Shown here one piece after another: positions 26,430 to 35,019 of a stretch of 64,000 nt of DNA. Position 1 is the first letter of the stretch; each line of letters opens with the position of its first letter. The stretch lies in the NCBI RefSeq assembly GCF_024105635.1, contig NZ_WYDQ01000001.1:2294001-2358000 (forward strand), read 5' to 3'. The translations under genes and the position numbers were made by a program. A model generated the notes under the pieces. That model saw nothing but the letters and a program-made list of their open reading frames with translations. It made no database searches and was not told where the DNA came from. Source of the stretch: Oceanicola sp. 502str15. Lineage in GTDB: Bacteria > Pseudomonadota > Alphaproteobacteria > Rhodobacterales > Rhodobacteraceae.

Positions 26430-27370
26430 GCCTCGAAGCCATCTACCCCGCCGACTGGGTGACGCTCCGCGAGGTCGGCCTGCGCGACGGGCTGCAACTC
26501 GCCAAGGCGTTCCCCTCGCCCGAGGCCAAGCACGCCTGGCTGAAGGCCGAGGCCGCAGCGGGCGTGCGCCATTACGAGGTCGGCTCCTTCCTGCCCGCCG
26601 CCCGCTTTCCGCAATTCGCCGATATCGCGCAGATGATCGCCGCCAGCGAAGCGCTTAACCTGCATTCCGCCGGCCTCACGCTGAATGAGCGCGGCGCCGA
26701 GGCGGCACTGGCCACGGCGATCCGCGAGATGGTCTGCGTGGTCTCCGCCACCGAAGAGCACAGCGAGGCCAACATGCGACGCCCCCGCGCCGCCGCCGTC
26801 GAACTGGTGGGCAAGGTCGCCGCTCTGCGCAACGCTCAGGCACCGGAAAAGCTGGTGAACGCCGGCATCGCCATGGCCTTCGGCTGCTCGCTTTCGGGCG
26901 ATGTGGACCCCGCGCAGGTGCTCCGCCTCGCCGAGAGCTGCCTTGAGGCCGGAGCCGATATCGTCGGCCTCGCCGATACCGTGGGCTATGCCGGGCCGAA
27001 GGCCGTTGGCGCCCTCTGCGCGCAGATGGAAAAGCTCTGCGGCAACCGCCCCTTCATCATCCACCTGCACGACACCCGCGGCATGGGCGTGGCCAACGCC
27101 GCCGCCGCGCTGGACAACGGCGCACGGGTGGTGGACGCTTCGCTCGGCGGGCTCGGGGGCTGCCCCTTCGCGCCCGGCGCAACCGGCAATGTCGTGTTCG
27201 AAGACGTGGTCTTCCTGGCCGAATCCATGGGCTTTCCCACGGGTATCGACCTCGAAGCCCTCAAGGCCGCCCGGGCCATAGCGGAGGAGGCGATGCCGGG
27301 CGAGGAATTTCACGGCGCCCTGCACCGCGCAGGACCGCCGCAGAATGCAACATGGCAGGCAAGGGCCTGA
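26426..27370 (+). CDS. HMG-CoA lyase family protein (HMG-CoA or citramalyl-CoA lyase)
   Basis: A 314-residue HMGL-like TIM barrel. Catalytic features are R20-D21 in LREVGLRDGLQ, the metal ligands H213 and H215 in IIHLHDTRGMG, and the active-site Cys246 in GGLGGCPFAPGATGN, a complete set for HMG-CoA lyase. By family knowledge it splits HMG-CoA to acetyl-CoA plus acetoacetate, or citramalyl-CoA to acetyl-CoA plus pyruvate. The start overlaps the CoA-transferase stop (ATGA), and a TRAP operon follows 25 nt later, giving an import-activate-cleave set. Confidence 0.92.
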   Translation: MSLEAIYPADWVTLREVGLRDGLQLAKAFPSPEAKHAWLKAEAAAGVRHYEVGSFLPAARFPQFADIAQMIAASEALNLHSAGLTLNERGAEAALATAIREMVCVVSATEEHSEANMRRPRAAAVELVGKVAALRNAQAPEKLVNAGIAMAFGCSLSGDVDPAQVLRLAESCLEAGADIVGLADTVGYAGPKAVGALCAQMEKLCGNRPFIIHLHDTRGMGVANAAAALDNGARVVDASLGGLGGCPFAPGATGNVVFEDVVFLAESMGFPTGIDLEALKAARAIAEEAMPGEEFHGALHRAGPPQNATWQARA

Positions 27371-27395
27371 CCAGACTTTTGGGAGGAGACACATC

Positions 27396-28376
27396 ATGAA
27401 AACCATCGCAACCGCCGCCCTCGGCGCGGCCCTTCTGGCGGGCCCGGCCGCTCAGGCCGCCACCGAAATGCGCTGCAGCCACCAGCTGCCCCCGGCGCAC
27501 CACATCGCAAAGGTCGTCGACCGCTGGGCCGAAGAGGTCGAAACCCTCTCCAATGGCGAGATCGACGTTCAGGTCTTCGGGGCCGACAGCCTCGTCGGCG
27601 CGAATGACAACATCGTCGCCACCGCCAAGGGCGATATCGAATGCGCCTTCTCGCTGAACTTCCAGTGGGGCAAGACCCTGCCGATGATGAACGTCACCGT
27701 GGCGCCCTTCGCCTTCGGGGATATCGAGATCTGGGAAAAGTGGCCCGAGTCCGAGGCCGCCGCCTATCTCGAGGAAAAGCTGCTGGAGAAGGGCGTGAAG
27801 AACGTCGTCTGGATGTTCCAGACCAACAGCTCGGTCTTCACCACCAACGGCGAGCCGCTGGTCACGCCCGAAGATTTCGCCGGCCTCAAGTTCCGCGGCC
27901 TCACCCCGCCGTTCGATGCCAGCCTCGCCGCGCTGGGCGCCACCCCCACCGCCATGCCCGGCTCCGAGGTCTATCAGGCGCTGGCGACGGGCGTGATCGA
28001 CGGCGCCGTGACCGACGTTGCCGCCGCCGTGTCGCGCAAGTACTACGAAGTGCAGGACGCCTTCACCGTGGTGCCGGTGCTCTCGGCTTACCTGCACGGC
28101 TACCTGAATCCCGAGTTCTACGACGGGCTTTCCGACGCCTCAAAGGCCGCCCTCGCCGAAGCAGGCGCGAAAGCCTCCGCATGGGCGATCGAAGCCTCCG
28201 TCGAAGCCGGTGCGGCCGGGCCGGACCAGCTGAAGGAGAAGGGCGTGACCGTTCACATCGCCACCCAGGAGGAGATCGACGCGCTGGAAGCGGTGATGCG
28301 CCCGGCCTTCGACAAGGCCTTTGGCGAGGGTGATGCCGACAGCGCCAAGCTGATCGAACTCCTCGGCAAGATGTGA
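27396..28376 (+). CDS. dctP: TRAP transporter substrate-binding protein (DctP)
   Basis: A 326-residue DctP-family protein. ATG at 27396 follows GGGAGGAGACACATC; an upstream ATG would fuse unrelated residues to the leader. Signal peptide: MKTIATAALGAALLAGPAAQA. The mature protein starts with CSHQLPPAHHIAKVVDRWAEEVE and contains GLKFRGLTPPFDASLAALGA, where the conserved arginine contacts the substrate carboxylate, and VYQALATGVIDGAVTDV. It lies in the same transcript as the CoA-transferase and lyase, pointing to a diacid such as 3-hydroxy-3-methylglutarate or citramalate. Confidence 0.94.
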   Translation: MKTIATAALGAALLAGPAAQAATEMRCSHQLPPAHHIAKVVDRWAEEVETLSNGEIDVQVFGADSLVGANDNIVATAKGDIECAFSLNFQWGKTLPMMNVTVAPFAFGDIEIWEKWPESEAAAYLEEKLLEKGVKNVVWMFQTNSSVFTTNGEPLVTPEDFAGLKFRGLTPPFDASLAALGATPTAMPGSEVYQALATGVIDGAVTDVAAAVSRKYYEVQDAFTVVPVLSAYLHGYLNPEFYDGLSDASKAALAEAGAKASAWAIEASVEAGAAGPDQLKEKGVTVHIATQEEIDALEAVMRPAFDKAFGEGDADSAKLIELLGKM

Positions 28377-28388
28377 CCTGACCGGCCC

Positions 28389-28922
28389 ATGCACGAGCAG
28401 AACAAGGAGGGGGCGCAGACCGCCGCCTCCCGCCTTCCCCTCTTTCCCGACCGGATCGTCACCGGCCTCGTCCGCCTCTGCGGCGCGCTGTCGACGCTGC
28501 TGATCCTGTGGATCTTCGGCCAGATCTGCGTCGCCGTGGTGCGCCGCTACGTCTTCGACGCGCCCCTCCAGTGGAACGACCAGATGTCCGGGTACCTGCT
28601 GGTCGCCGTGGTGATGCTGGGCGCGGCAGAGGCCCTGCGGCGCGGGGACCACATCGGGATTGACCTGCTCACCAACCGCCTCAGCGGCGCGCGTGCCCGG
28701 GCACAGGCCGCTCTGGCACATCTCGCGGTCATGGTCTTCGCCGCCGTGGTCGGGATCTCGATCTGGGACAGCATCGAATTTGCCCGCCGCTTCGGCTCCT
28801 ATTCCATCGGCTACATCGAAATCCAGACATGGATCCCCCAGCTCCCCGTGGTGCTCGGCGCGGGCCTTCTGTTTCTCACCGCCGCGCTCAGGCTCTGGCG
28901 CACCCTGAGGCCGCTGCCATGA
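28389..28922 (+). CDS. dctQ: TRAP transporter small permease (DctQ)
   Basis: A 177-residue protein with four hydrophobic segments after an N-terminal cytoplasmic tail of about 25 residues. It has VRRYVFDAPLQWNDQMSGYLLVAVVMLGAAEALRRGDHIGID, the conserved DctQ stretch with W-N-D and the R-x-GDH-I element. It lies 12 nt after dctP and overlaps dctM by 4 nt, and partners with that permease. Substrate choice is set by the binding protein. Confidence 0.9.
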   Translation: MHEQNKEGAQTAASRLPLFPDRIVTGLVRLCGALSTLLILWIFGQICVAVVRRYVFDAPLQWNDQMSGYLLVAVVMLGAAEALRRGDHIGIDLLTNRLSGARARAQAALAHLAVMVFAAVVGISIWDSIEFARRFGSYSIGYIEIQTWIPQLPVVLGAGLLFLTAALRLWRTLRPLP

Positions 28923-30205
28923 CCCTCGCCTTCGTCTTCCTCGGGCTGATCCTGCTGCTGCTCGCGGGCATACCCATCTTCGCCGCCCTCGGGCTCACCG
29001 CCACCGCGATCCTCGTGCTGGTCGAGGGCGATATCGACGGGCTAGGCGATGCGGTCTTCGCGCATCTCAACAAGCCGGTGCTGGCGACCATCCCGCTCTT
29101 CGTCTTCATGGCGCAGGTGATGATCCGCGCCAAGGTGATCGACGATCTCTACAGTTTCGCCCACACCCTTATCGGCCATATCAAGGGCGGCCTCGGCGTG
29201 GCCACCGTCATGGCCTGCACCATCTTCGCCGCCATCTCGGGCTCCTCGGTCGCCACCGCGCTCTCCATCGGCTCCAGCGCGATCCCACAGATGAAGCGCT
29301 ACGGATACGCCGAGCGCGACGCGCTGGGTGTAGTCGCGGCGGGTGGCACGCTGGGCATCCTCATCCCGCCCTCCGGCCCGATGATCCTCTACGCCATCGT
29401 CTCCGAGGCCTCCATCGGCGGGCTCTTCCTCGCGGGCATCATCCCCGGCCTGCTGCTGGCGCTGATGTTCTCGGGCTGGTGCATGGTGCAGGCGCGCGGC
29501 CGCAGCGGCATCGACGCGCCCGACTGGGCGGGCTGGAAGAAGGCAACCGCCGCGCTGCGCCGCTCGATCTGGGCGCTTCTGGCCCCGCCGGTGGTGATGG
29601 GCGGCATCTACTTCGGCGTCTTCACCGCCTCCGAGGCCGCCGCCGCAGGCTCGCTCTACGCGCTGCTGGTGGCGGTGCTGGTCTACCGCAACTTCGGCCT
29701 CACAGACCTCTGGCACTGCGCCTATGCCACGATGCGCACCTCGATGATGGTCTTCATGATCATCGCGGGCGCGGCCATGTTCGCCCATGCCATCACCCTC
29801 GTCCGGCTGCCCGTCGGCGTGACCGAGCAGGTCACCGCATTGGGCCTCGGCCCGATCGGCTTCATCCTCGTGGTCATGGCGCTGATCTTCGTCCTCGGCA
29901 TGTTCCTCGAGAGCATCGCCATCATCCTCATCACCACCCCAATCCTGCTGCCCACCATGATCGCCCTCCAGATCGACCCGATCTGGTATGGCGTGCTTCT
30001 GATGATCAACCTCGAGCTGGCGATGATCACTCCGCCCGTGGGGATGAACCTCTTCGTCATCAAGGGCATCACCAATGCCCCCCTCGGCACCATCGTGCGC
30101 GGCGCGTCGCCCTTTGTGGCGCTGATGATCGGCGGCCTCGTTCTGCTGATCGCCTTCCCCGCCCTCGCCACATGGCTCCCCACCGCCGCCGGCTTCGGCC
30201 GCTAA
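28919..30205 (+). CDS. dctM: TRAP transporter large permease (DctM)
   Basis: A 428-residue polytopic permease. ATG at 28919 overlaps the dctQ stop (ATGA). DctM landmarks: FAAISGSSVATALSIGSSAIPQMKRYGY, LGILIPPSGPMILYAIVSEASIGGLFLAGIIPGL and LAMITPPVGMNLFVIKGI near the end. It is the last gene of the CoA-transferase/lyase/TRAP transcript. Its TAA stop forms part of the hairpin arm shared with the convergent Mo-reductase gene. Confidence 0.94.
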   Translation: MTLAFVFLGLILLLLAGIPIFAALGLTATAILVLVEGDIDGLGDAVFAHLNKPVLATIPLFVFMAQVMIRAKVIDDLYSFAHTLIGHIKGGLGVATVMACTIFAAISGSSVATALSIGSSAIPQMKRYGYAERDALGVVAAGGTLGILIPPSGPMILYAIVSEASIGGLFLAGIIPGLLLALMFSGWCMVQARGRSGIDAPDWAGWKKATAALRRSIWALLAPPVVMGGIYFGVFTASEAAAAGSLYALLVAVLVYRNFGLTDLWHCAYATMRTSMMVFMIIAGAAMFAHAITLVRLPVGVTEQVTALGLGPIGFILVVMALIFVLGMFLESIAIILITTPILLPTMIALQIDPIWYGVLLMINLELAMITPPVGMNLFVIKGITNAPLGTIVRGASPFVALMIGGLVLLIAFPALATWLPTAAGFGR

Positions 30206-30269
30206 CTGGCCGGCCCGAAAGGCCGCGCAGGAAATCCTGCACGCTCACAGCAGGCCCGAAAGCCAGTTA
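30203..30269. terminator. Nested inverted repeats between convergent operons
   Basis: TAACTGGC (30203-30210) and GCCAGTTA (30262-30269) are a perfect outer pair; each contains the TAA stop of one of the converging genes. Inside are GGCC-CGAAA-GGCC (30212-30224) and GCAGG-AAAT-CCTGC (30227-30240). No T-run is present, but the symmetry fits a bidirectional end-of-transcript structure. Confidence 0.5.
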
Positions 30270-32498
30270 CGGCCCAAGCGCCCGAAGGGCAACGCGGGTG
30301 CCGCCCGCGCTTGCGCCTTGCGACAGCTCCGAGGAGCCGAGGTCGCGGGTCAGGGCGTTCGGGTTGCCGCCAAGGTCCAGCAGGCTGCCGTCGGCCTGGG
30401 GCTCGGGACGATACCAGCCACCGGTCGGCAGAACGATGTGGCCGGGCGCAACGCGGGGATCGGCCTCGAGGGCAACCCTGACGGCGCCGCGGTCATTGTG
30501 GATCACGGCCAGCGCCCCGTCTTCCAGCCCGGCGGCGGCAATGTCGGCCGGGTGGGCGCGGGCGACCTCGCAGCCCTGCCTGCGGGCCTCGCTTGCAGCG
30601 GGCGCGCCATCGAGCTGGCTGTGCAGGCGGGCTTCGGGCTGGGGCGACAGGAGGCGCAGCGGGTAGGCTTCCGGCTCGCCCGCATCGCTTGGGGCGGGCG
30701 CGCTCAATGCGGCCTGCAAGCGGCTGTCGTGTCGCTGCAAAAGCGGCGGCAGAAGCTCAATCAGGCCGCTGGGCGTGGACAGCGGGGCTTCGGACGGGGC
30801 GGCAACAAACCGCGCCAGCGGCTGCACCACCTCGTCGGGCGGCGGGGCGGCGAGCCTGGCATATCCGGTCTCGGCGAGCCCCTGCCAATCTGGCAGCTCC
30901 GGATGCGCCGCACGGTAGCCGGCATAGAGCTTCTCCATCCACGCACGCTCCGAGAGCCCCCCGGTGAAAGCCGCGTCGAGGCCAAGGTGACCGGCGATGC
31001 GCGTCAGCACGGCGTGGTCGGTTTCGATCCCCTCCGGGGGCGGCATGACCTGCCGGGAGTAGACCAGCCAATCGTCACGGGAGGCCGCGGCAATGTCTTC
31101 GCGCTCGAACGGCAGGGCCGAGGGAAACACCAGATCGGCATGCTGGGCGGTGGCCGTCCAGACGCTCTCCTGCACGATGACGGTCTCGGGGCGCTGCCAT
31201 GCGCGGGCCAGCCGGTTGAGGTCCTGATGGTGATGAAAGGGATTGCCCCCGGCCCACCAGATGAGCCGGATATCGGGCAGCTCGAGCGGGCCACCGTTGT
31301 AGGTGATTGTATCACCGGGGCGTTCCAGCATCTCGGTGATCCGCGCAACCGGGATGAACTCGGCAACCGGGTTCTCGCCCTGCGAAAAGGCCGGCCCGCG
31401 CATCCGGCGGATCGGATTGCCGACCGAAGAAACCGCCGACAGCCCGCAGGCAAGGCCACAACCCGGGCGCCCGATCTGGCCGGACAGCGTGGCGAGAACG
31501 AGCGCGGCCCAATAGGGCTGCTCCCCTACAATTGCGCGCTGCAGCGACCAGGAGAGGTTGATCAGCGCCGGTCCGGCGGTGAGCTTGCGGGCAATCTCGA
31601 CGATGCGCCCGGCGGCGATGCCTGTCAGCGCGGCGGCCCAGTCCGGTGTCTTGGGGATGCCATCGGCGCTGCCGAGGATCAGGGCGCGGATCTCGTCATA
31701 GCCGCTCCCGATGCGGCGCACCGCGGCCTCGTCGACCCGGCCCTCCACCAGCAGAACATGGGCCATTGCCAGCATGGCGCAGGCGTCGGTTCCGGCGTTG
31801 ATGGGCTGGTGCTCTCCGATGGGAGCGTCGCGCCCATCGGGCGAGAGGGTCAGCATCTCGCCCCTCGCCTCTGCGAAACCTTCGATCCATCCGCGCGTGC
31901 GATGGGCGCCGGTGCCGCCGGCCTCGACCTGTGCGTTTGCAAGGCGCATCCCGCCGAAACTCAACAGGAAGGGCTTCACCTGCGCGATCCGGTCCCAACT
32001 CGGGTTGAAGCCGCCGGGGTCGGCATATTCCGCGCCAACGAGATGCGGGAGCAGAACCTTGGCGGTTCCGTAGCTGTAGGTGTTTCGTGCCGAAACGAAG
32101 CCGCCGGCAAGATTGAGGAAACGCTTCAGCTGGCTCTGCGGATGATGAAAGCGCCCGGCCGAGCCCCAGCCGTAGGACCCCCCGAAGATCGCCCGGTTGC
32201 CATGGGTCTTGCGCACCCGGTCCAGCTCCCTGGCCGCAAGCGCGCAAGCCTCCTCCATGTCGAGCGGAACGAAGGCGTCCCGGTCGCCCCGCGGGGCGCT
32301 GCCCGCAGCCCCGTGCCGGCCCTCGAGCCAGCTCCTGCGGGCCATCGGCTGCCGGATGCGGGTGGGATGGTCGGCGAGCGCCAGAAACCCCGCACCAAGC
32401 GGCGAGGGATCGGGGTCGTGGCGGAAGGGCAAGAGCCGGGGCCCCGCAGGCTCGCGGGCGATCTCGTAGGTTCCGAAATGGCTGGCGAACAGGTCCAA
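30267..32498 (-). CDS. Molybdopterin S/N-oxide reductase, biotin sulfoxide reductase (BisC)-like
   Basis: About 743 residues, cytoplasmic (no Tat leader), matching BisC/TorZ-type members of the DMSO reductase family. S113 in GSYGWGSAGRFHHPQSQ occupies the position of the molybdenum-ligating serine. Other family parts are GGNPFHHHQDLNRL, QESVWTATAQHADLVFPSALPFER, and a C-terminal MGD-binding domain (LHSQLDGAP, HPADIAAAGL, VLPTGGWYRP). The N-terminal FeS cluster motif is absent, as expected. TTG at 32498 is chosen because GGAGAG sits 5 nt upstream and the fold starts there; GTG at 32531 lies within the preceding hairpin. It would reduce a sulfoxide or N-oxide made or imported by the upstream operon genes. 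Confidence 0.85.
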   Translation of the reverse strand: MDLFASHFGTYEIAREPAGPRLLPFRHDPDPSPLGAGFLALADHPTRIRQPMARRSWLEGRHGAAGSAPRGDRDAFVPLDMEEACALAARELDRVRKTHGNRAIFGGSYGWGSAGRFHHPQSQLKRFLNLAGGFVSARNTYSYGTAKVLLPHLVGAEYADPGGFNPSWDRIAQVKPFLLSFGGMRLANAQVEAGGTGAHRTRGWIEGFAEARGEMLTLSPDGRDAPIGEHQPINAGTDACAMLAMAHVLLVEGRVDEAAVRRIGSGYDEIRALILGSADGIPKTPDWAAALTGIAAGRIVEIARKLTAGPALINLSWSLQRAIVGEQPYWAALVLATLSGQIGRPGCGLACGLSAVSSVGNPIRRMRGPAFSQGENPVAEFIPVARITEMLERPGDTITYNGGPLELPDIRLIWWAGGNPFHHHQDLNRLARAWQRPETVIVQESVWTATAQHADLVFPSALPFEREDIAAASRDDWLVYSRQVMPPPEGIETDHAVLTRIAGHLGLDAAFTGGLSERAWMEKLYAGYRAAHPELPDWQGLAETGYARLAAPPPDEVVQPLARFVAAPSEAPLSTPSGLIELLPPLLQRHDSRLQAALSAPAPSDAGEPEAYPLRLLSPQPEARLHSQLDGAPAASEARRQGCEVARAHPADIAAAGLEDGALAVIHNDRGAVRVALEADPRVAPGHIVLPTGGWYRPEPQADGSLLDLGGNPNALTRDLGSSELSQGASAGGTRVALRALGP

Positions 32499-32517
32499 GG
32501 GGTCTCTCCGAAAGGGG

Positions 32518-32546
32518 GAGGCAGGCGGCACCGGGCCGCCTGCCTC
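32518..32546 (-). terminator. Perfect 12-bp hairpin between binding protein and Mo-reductase genes
   Basis: GAGGCAGGCGGC (32518-32529) and GCCGCCTGCCTC (32535-32546) pair perfectly around a 5-nt loop, 25 nt after the binding-protein stop. No T-run follows on the minus strand, only CCCCCTTT. It probably reduces read-through into the reductase gene or protects the 3' end of the binding-protein mRNA. Confidence 0.55.
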
Positions 32547-32570
32547 TCGGGTGTGGTCAGGGACGCGCGG

Positions 32571-34064
32571 TCACTCTGCCGGGGACATGTCGAAGGCGCG
32601 CAGCCAGTCGTCGCCGCGCCCCTGGTAGGTCACCTTGGTCGAAACGCCGTAGGTCGCAGGCTGGGCGTAAAGGAAGACCACGGGGGCCTCTTCGCACATG
32701 ATCTCGGTGGCCTTCTTGTAGGCGGCCTCCCGCTCGGCCTCGTCGGTGGTGGCGATGCCGGCGACGAGTTGCGCGTCGAAGGCCTCGTCGTTCCAGTAGG
32801 AATACTGGTTGCCGGGCTTGAACAGGGTCAGCAGACCGTCGGCGTCAATCGTCGCCCAGGCCTGACCGAGCAGCGAGAAGCGGCCGAGGTCATGCGCCTT
32901 GCGGTACTTGTCGAGATAGGCGCCGAACTCCATCGCCTGGATCTCGGTCTGAACACCCACATCGCCAAACATCTGCGCCACCGCCTGGGTCACTTCCTCG
33001 CCCTGCAGGTAGGTGGCGGAGGGCAGTTCGAACTCGATCGGCTGGCTCAGGTCGACGCCGGATTCCGCCAGCAATTCCTTCGCCTTCTCCGGGTCGTAGG
33101 GGTAAGCCTCCAGCTCCGGGTTGTAGCCGAAGTAATCCGGCGTCATCACCTGACAGTTCGACACCGTGGCCCGCCCGTCGAACAGGGCATCCGCGATCAG
33201 CTCCTTGTCGACGGCGTAGTTCAGCGCCTGCCGGAAGAGCTTGTTGTCGAGCGGGGCCTTCTCGGTGTTGAACTTGATGAAGACCGAGCGGGTGCTGTCG
33301 ACGGCGCCGGCGGTGGCCACGGGGCTTTCGTCGATGCGCGACAGCTCGGAGGCGGGCACCTTGTTGATCAGGTCGACCTCACCGGCCATCAGCGCCGCGA
33401 TCCGGCTGGCGGTCTCGGGGATCACGCGAAAGGTCACGCTGTCGAACTGGGCCGGCGCGTCGCCCCAGTAATCGGCGTTGGGCACCATGGTGATGTGATC
33501 GCCAGGCACGTTCTCGGTGATGGTGTACCTGAAGCCCGACATGGTCTCGGTCACCGGGTCGTGCTCAGAGGCCCACTCTGGCGGCAGCAGCATGAACATC
33601 GAGAGCTGCGCCGGAAGGGCGGGATAGGGCGAGGAGGTCTTGATCTCGAACTCGGTGGGCGAGATCACGTTGACGCCTTCGATCTGGCTGAACCACGACG
33701 AAATCCGCATCGGGTTGTCGGCATCGGTCACGCGGGCGATGTTCCACGCCACGGTGTCCGAATCCAGCGGCTCGCCGTTGGCGAATTTCGCGCCTTCGGT
33801 GAGGGTGAACTTCCAGGTCAGATCATCGACCGCTTCCCAGGATGTGGCCAGCGAGGGGACCAGCTCATAGCTGGGCTCGCGCAGGATCAGCGTGGGGTAG
33901 ATGTGGCTCAGCACCGAGAGGTCGAGGCCCACGGAGGCAGATCCGTGCGGGTCCAGCGTGTTGACCGCGGAGGTCTGCGCGATGGTGATGTCAGCGGCGA
34001 GCGCCGGGCCGGCGAGAGCGGCGGCAAGGGCGGTCGAGGCGAGTAGGCGAGGCAAGTTGGTCAT
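32571..34064 (-). CDS. ABC transporter substrate-binding protein, peptide/opine/nickel family (SBP_bac_5)
   Basis: About 497 residues. ATG at 34064 has AGGGAACGCC upstream; another ATG 15 nt earlier is possible. Sec leader: MTNLPRLLASTALAAALAGPALA. The mature protein has family 5 hallmarks: NTLDPHGSASVGLDLSVLSHIY, LATSWEAVDDLTWKFTLTEGAKFANGEPL, and KLFRQALNYAVDKELIADAL. These proteins bind oligopeptides, opines, glutathione or other large polar ligands for DppBCDF-type importers. It lies after the two ATPases in the operon and before the Mo reductase, so it probably defines the substrate of the system. Confidence 0.92.
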   Translation of the reverse strand: MTNLPRLLASTALAAALAGPALAADITIAQTSAVNTLDPHGSASVGLDLSVLSHIYPTLILREPSYELVPSLATSWEAVDDLTWKFTLTEGAKFANGEPLDSDTVAWNIARVTDADNPMRISSWFSQIEGVNVISPTEFEIKTSSPYPALPAQLSMFMLLPPEWASEHDPVTETMSGFRYTITENVPGDHITMVPNADYWGDAPAQFDSVTFRVIPETASRIAALMAGEVDLINKVPASELSRIDESPVATAGAVDSTRSVFIKFNTEKAPLDNKLFRQALNYAVDKELIADALFDGRATVSNCQVMTPDYFGYNPELEAYPYDPEKAKELLAESGVDLSQPIEFELPSATYLQGEEVTQAVAQMFGDVGVQTEIQAMEFGAYLDKYRKAHDLGRFSLLGQAWATIDADGLLTLFKPGNQYSYWNDEAFDAQLVAGIATTDEAEREAAYKKATEIMCEEAPVVFLYAQPATYGVSTKVTYQGRGDDWLRAFDMSPAE

Positions 34065-34107
34065 GGCGTTCCCTGTCATTGAGTGAGTGATGTTGAGCGG
34101 ACCTGTC

Positions 34108-35019
34108 TCATTGGATCTGCTGATCGAGGACGAAGTGACCGGGCGAAATCTCGATCATTTCGGCTTCACGTGGCGGAATGTTGGCCGACACGTCGAAGGG
34201 CGGGCGCTCGGGCCGCCTGCGATCCGGGTCGGGCACCGGGATCGCGGCCAGAAGCGAGCGGGTATAGGGGTGGCGCGGATCGGAGAAGATCTGCTCTGTC
34301 GGGGCCAGCTCCACGATGCGCCCCCGCAGCATCACGGCGACTCGCTGGCAGAGGTAGCGCACCATGCTCAGGTCATGCGCGATGAACAGGTAGGCCAGGC
34401 CCATCTGGTCCTGCAAATCCTGAAACAGGTTCACGATCTGGGCCTGGATCGACACGTCCAGCGCCGTGATCGGCTCGTCGGCCACAATGAAGGCCGGGCG
34501 CAGGGCAATCGCCCGCGCGATGTTGATCCGCTGCCGCTGCCCGCCGGAAAACTCGTGCGGGTAGCGGGTCATGAAGGCCGGGTCGAGTCCGACGACCCTG
34601 AACAGCTCGGCAACGCGGTCGGTCAGGGCGGAGCCATGCTCCACCCCATGCACCACAAGCGGCTCGGCCACGAAGCGCCCCACCTTCATGCGCGGGTTCA
34701 GCGCCGAATAGGGGTCCTGAAAGATCATCTGCATCTCGCGGCGATAGGGTTTCAGCGCCGCCGCGTTGAGGCTGGTCAACTCGTTGCCCCGAAACCGGAC
34801 CGAGCCGGAATCCGCGGCCTCAAGGTGCAGAACCGCGCGGCCGATGGTCGACTTGCCCGAGCCGCTCTCGCCCACGAGGCCGAGGGTTTCGCCATTGGCG
34901 ATCTCGAAGCTGACGTCGTTGATCGCATGGATCACCGGCTTGGGCGCCCCCAGCAGGCGCTTGCCGCCGCCGAAGCTGCGGCGCAGGTTCTCGACTTCCA
35001 GAAGCGGGGTCTCGCTCAT
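34108..35019 (-). CDS. Oligopeptide-type ABC transporter ATP-binding protein (DppF/OppF-like)
   Basis: A 303-residue ATPase with Walker A GESGSGKST, Q-loop IFQDPYSALNPRM, signature FSGGQRQRI, Walker B AFIVADEPITALD and H-loop IAHDLSM. The C-terminal extension HPYTRSLLAAIPVPDPDRRR is typical of the Opp/Dpp group. ATG at 35019 overlaps the stop of the preceding ATPase gene by 4 nt. It pairs with that ATPase to energise import through the two permeases encoded upstream in the operon. Confidence 0.94.
   Translation of the reverse strand: MSETPLLEVENLRRSFGGGKRLLGAPKPVIHAINDVSFEIANGETLGLVGESGSGKSTIGRAVLHLEAADSGSVRFRGNELTSLNAAALKPYRREMQMIFQDPYSALNPRMKVGRFVAEPLVVHGVEHGSALTDRVAELFRVVGLDPAFMTRYPHEFSGGQRQRINIARAIALRPAFIVADEPITALDVSIQAQIVNLFQDLQDQMGLAYLFIAHDLSMVRYLCQRVAVMLRGRIVELAPTEQIFSDPRHPYTRSLLAAIPVPDPDRRRPERPPFDVSANIPPREAEMIEISPGHFVLDQQIQ

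Noticed and set aside
30318..34046. A very long open frame on the plus strand across the Mo-reductase and binding-protein genes
   Set aside because: It runs antisense to two well-recognised genes, has low-complexity Arg/Gly/His-rich composition typical of high-GC shadow frames, and matches no known domain.
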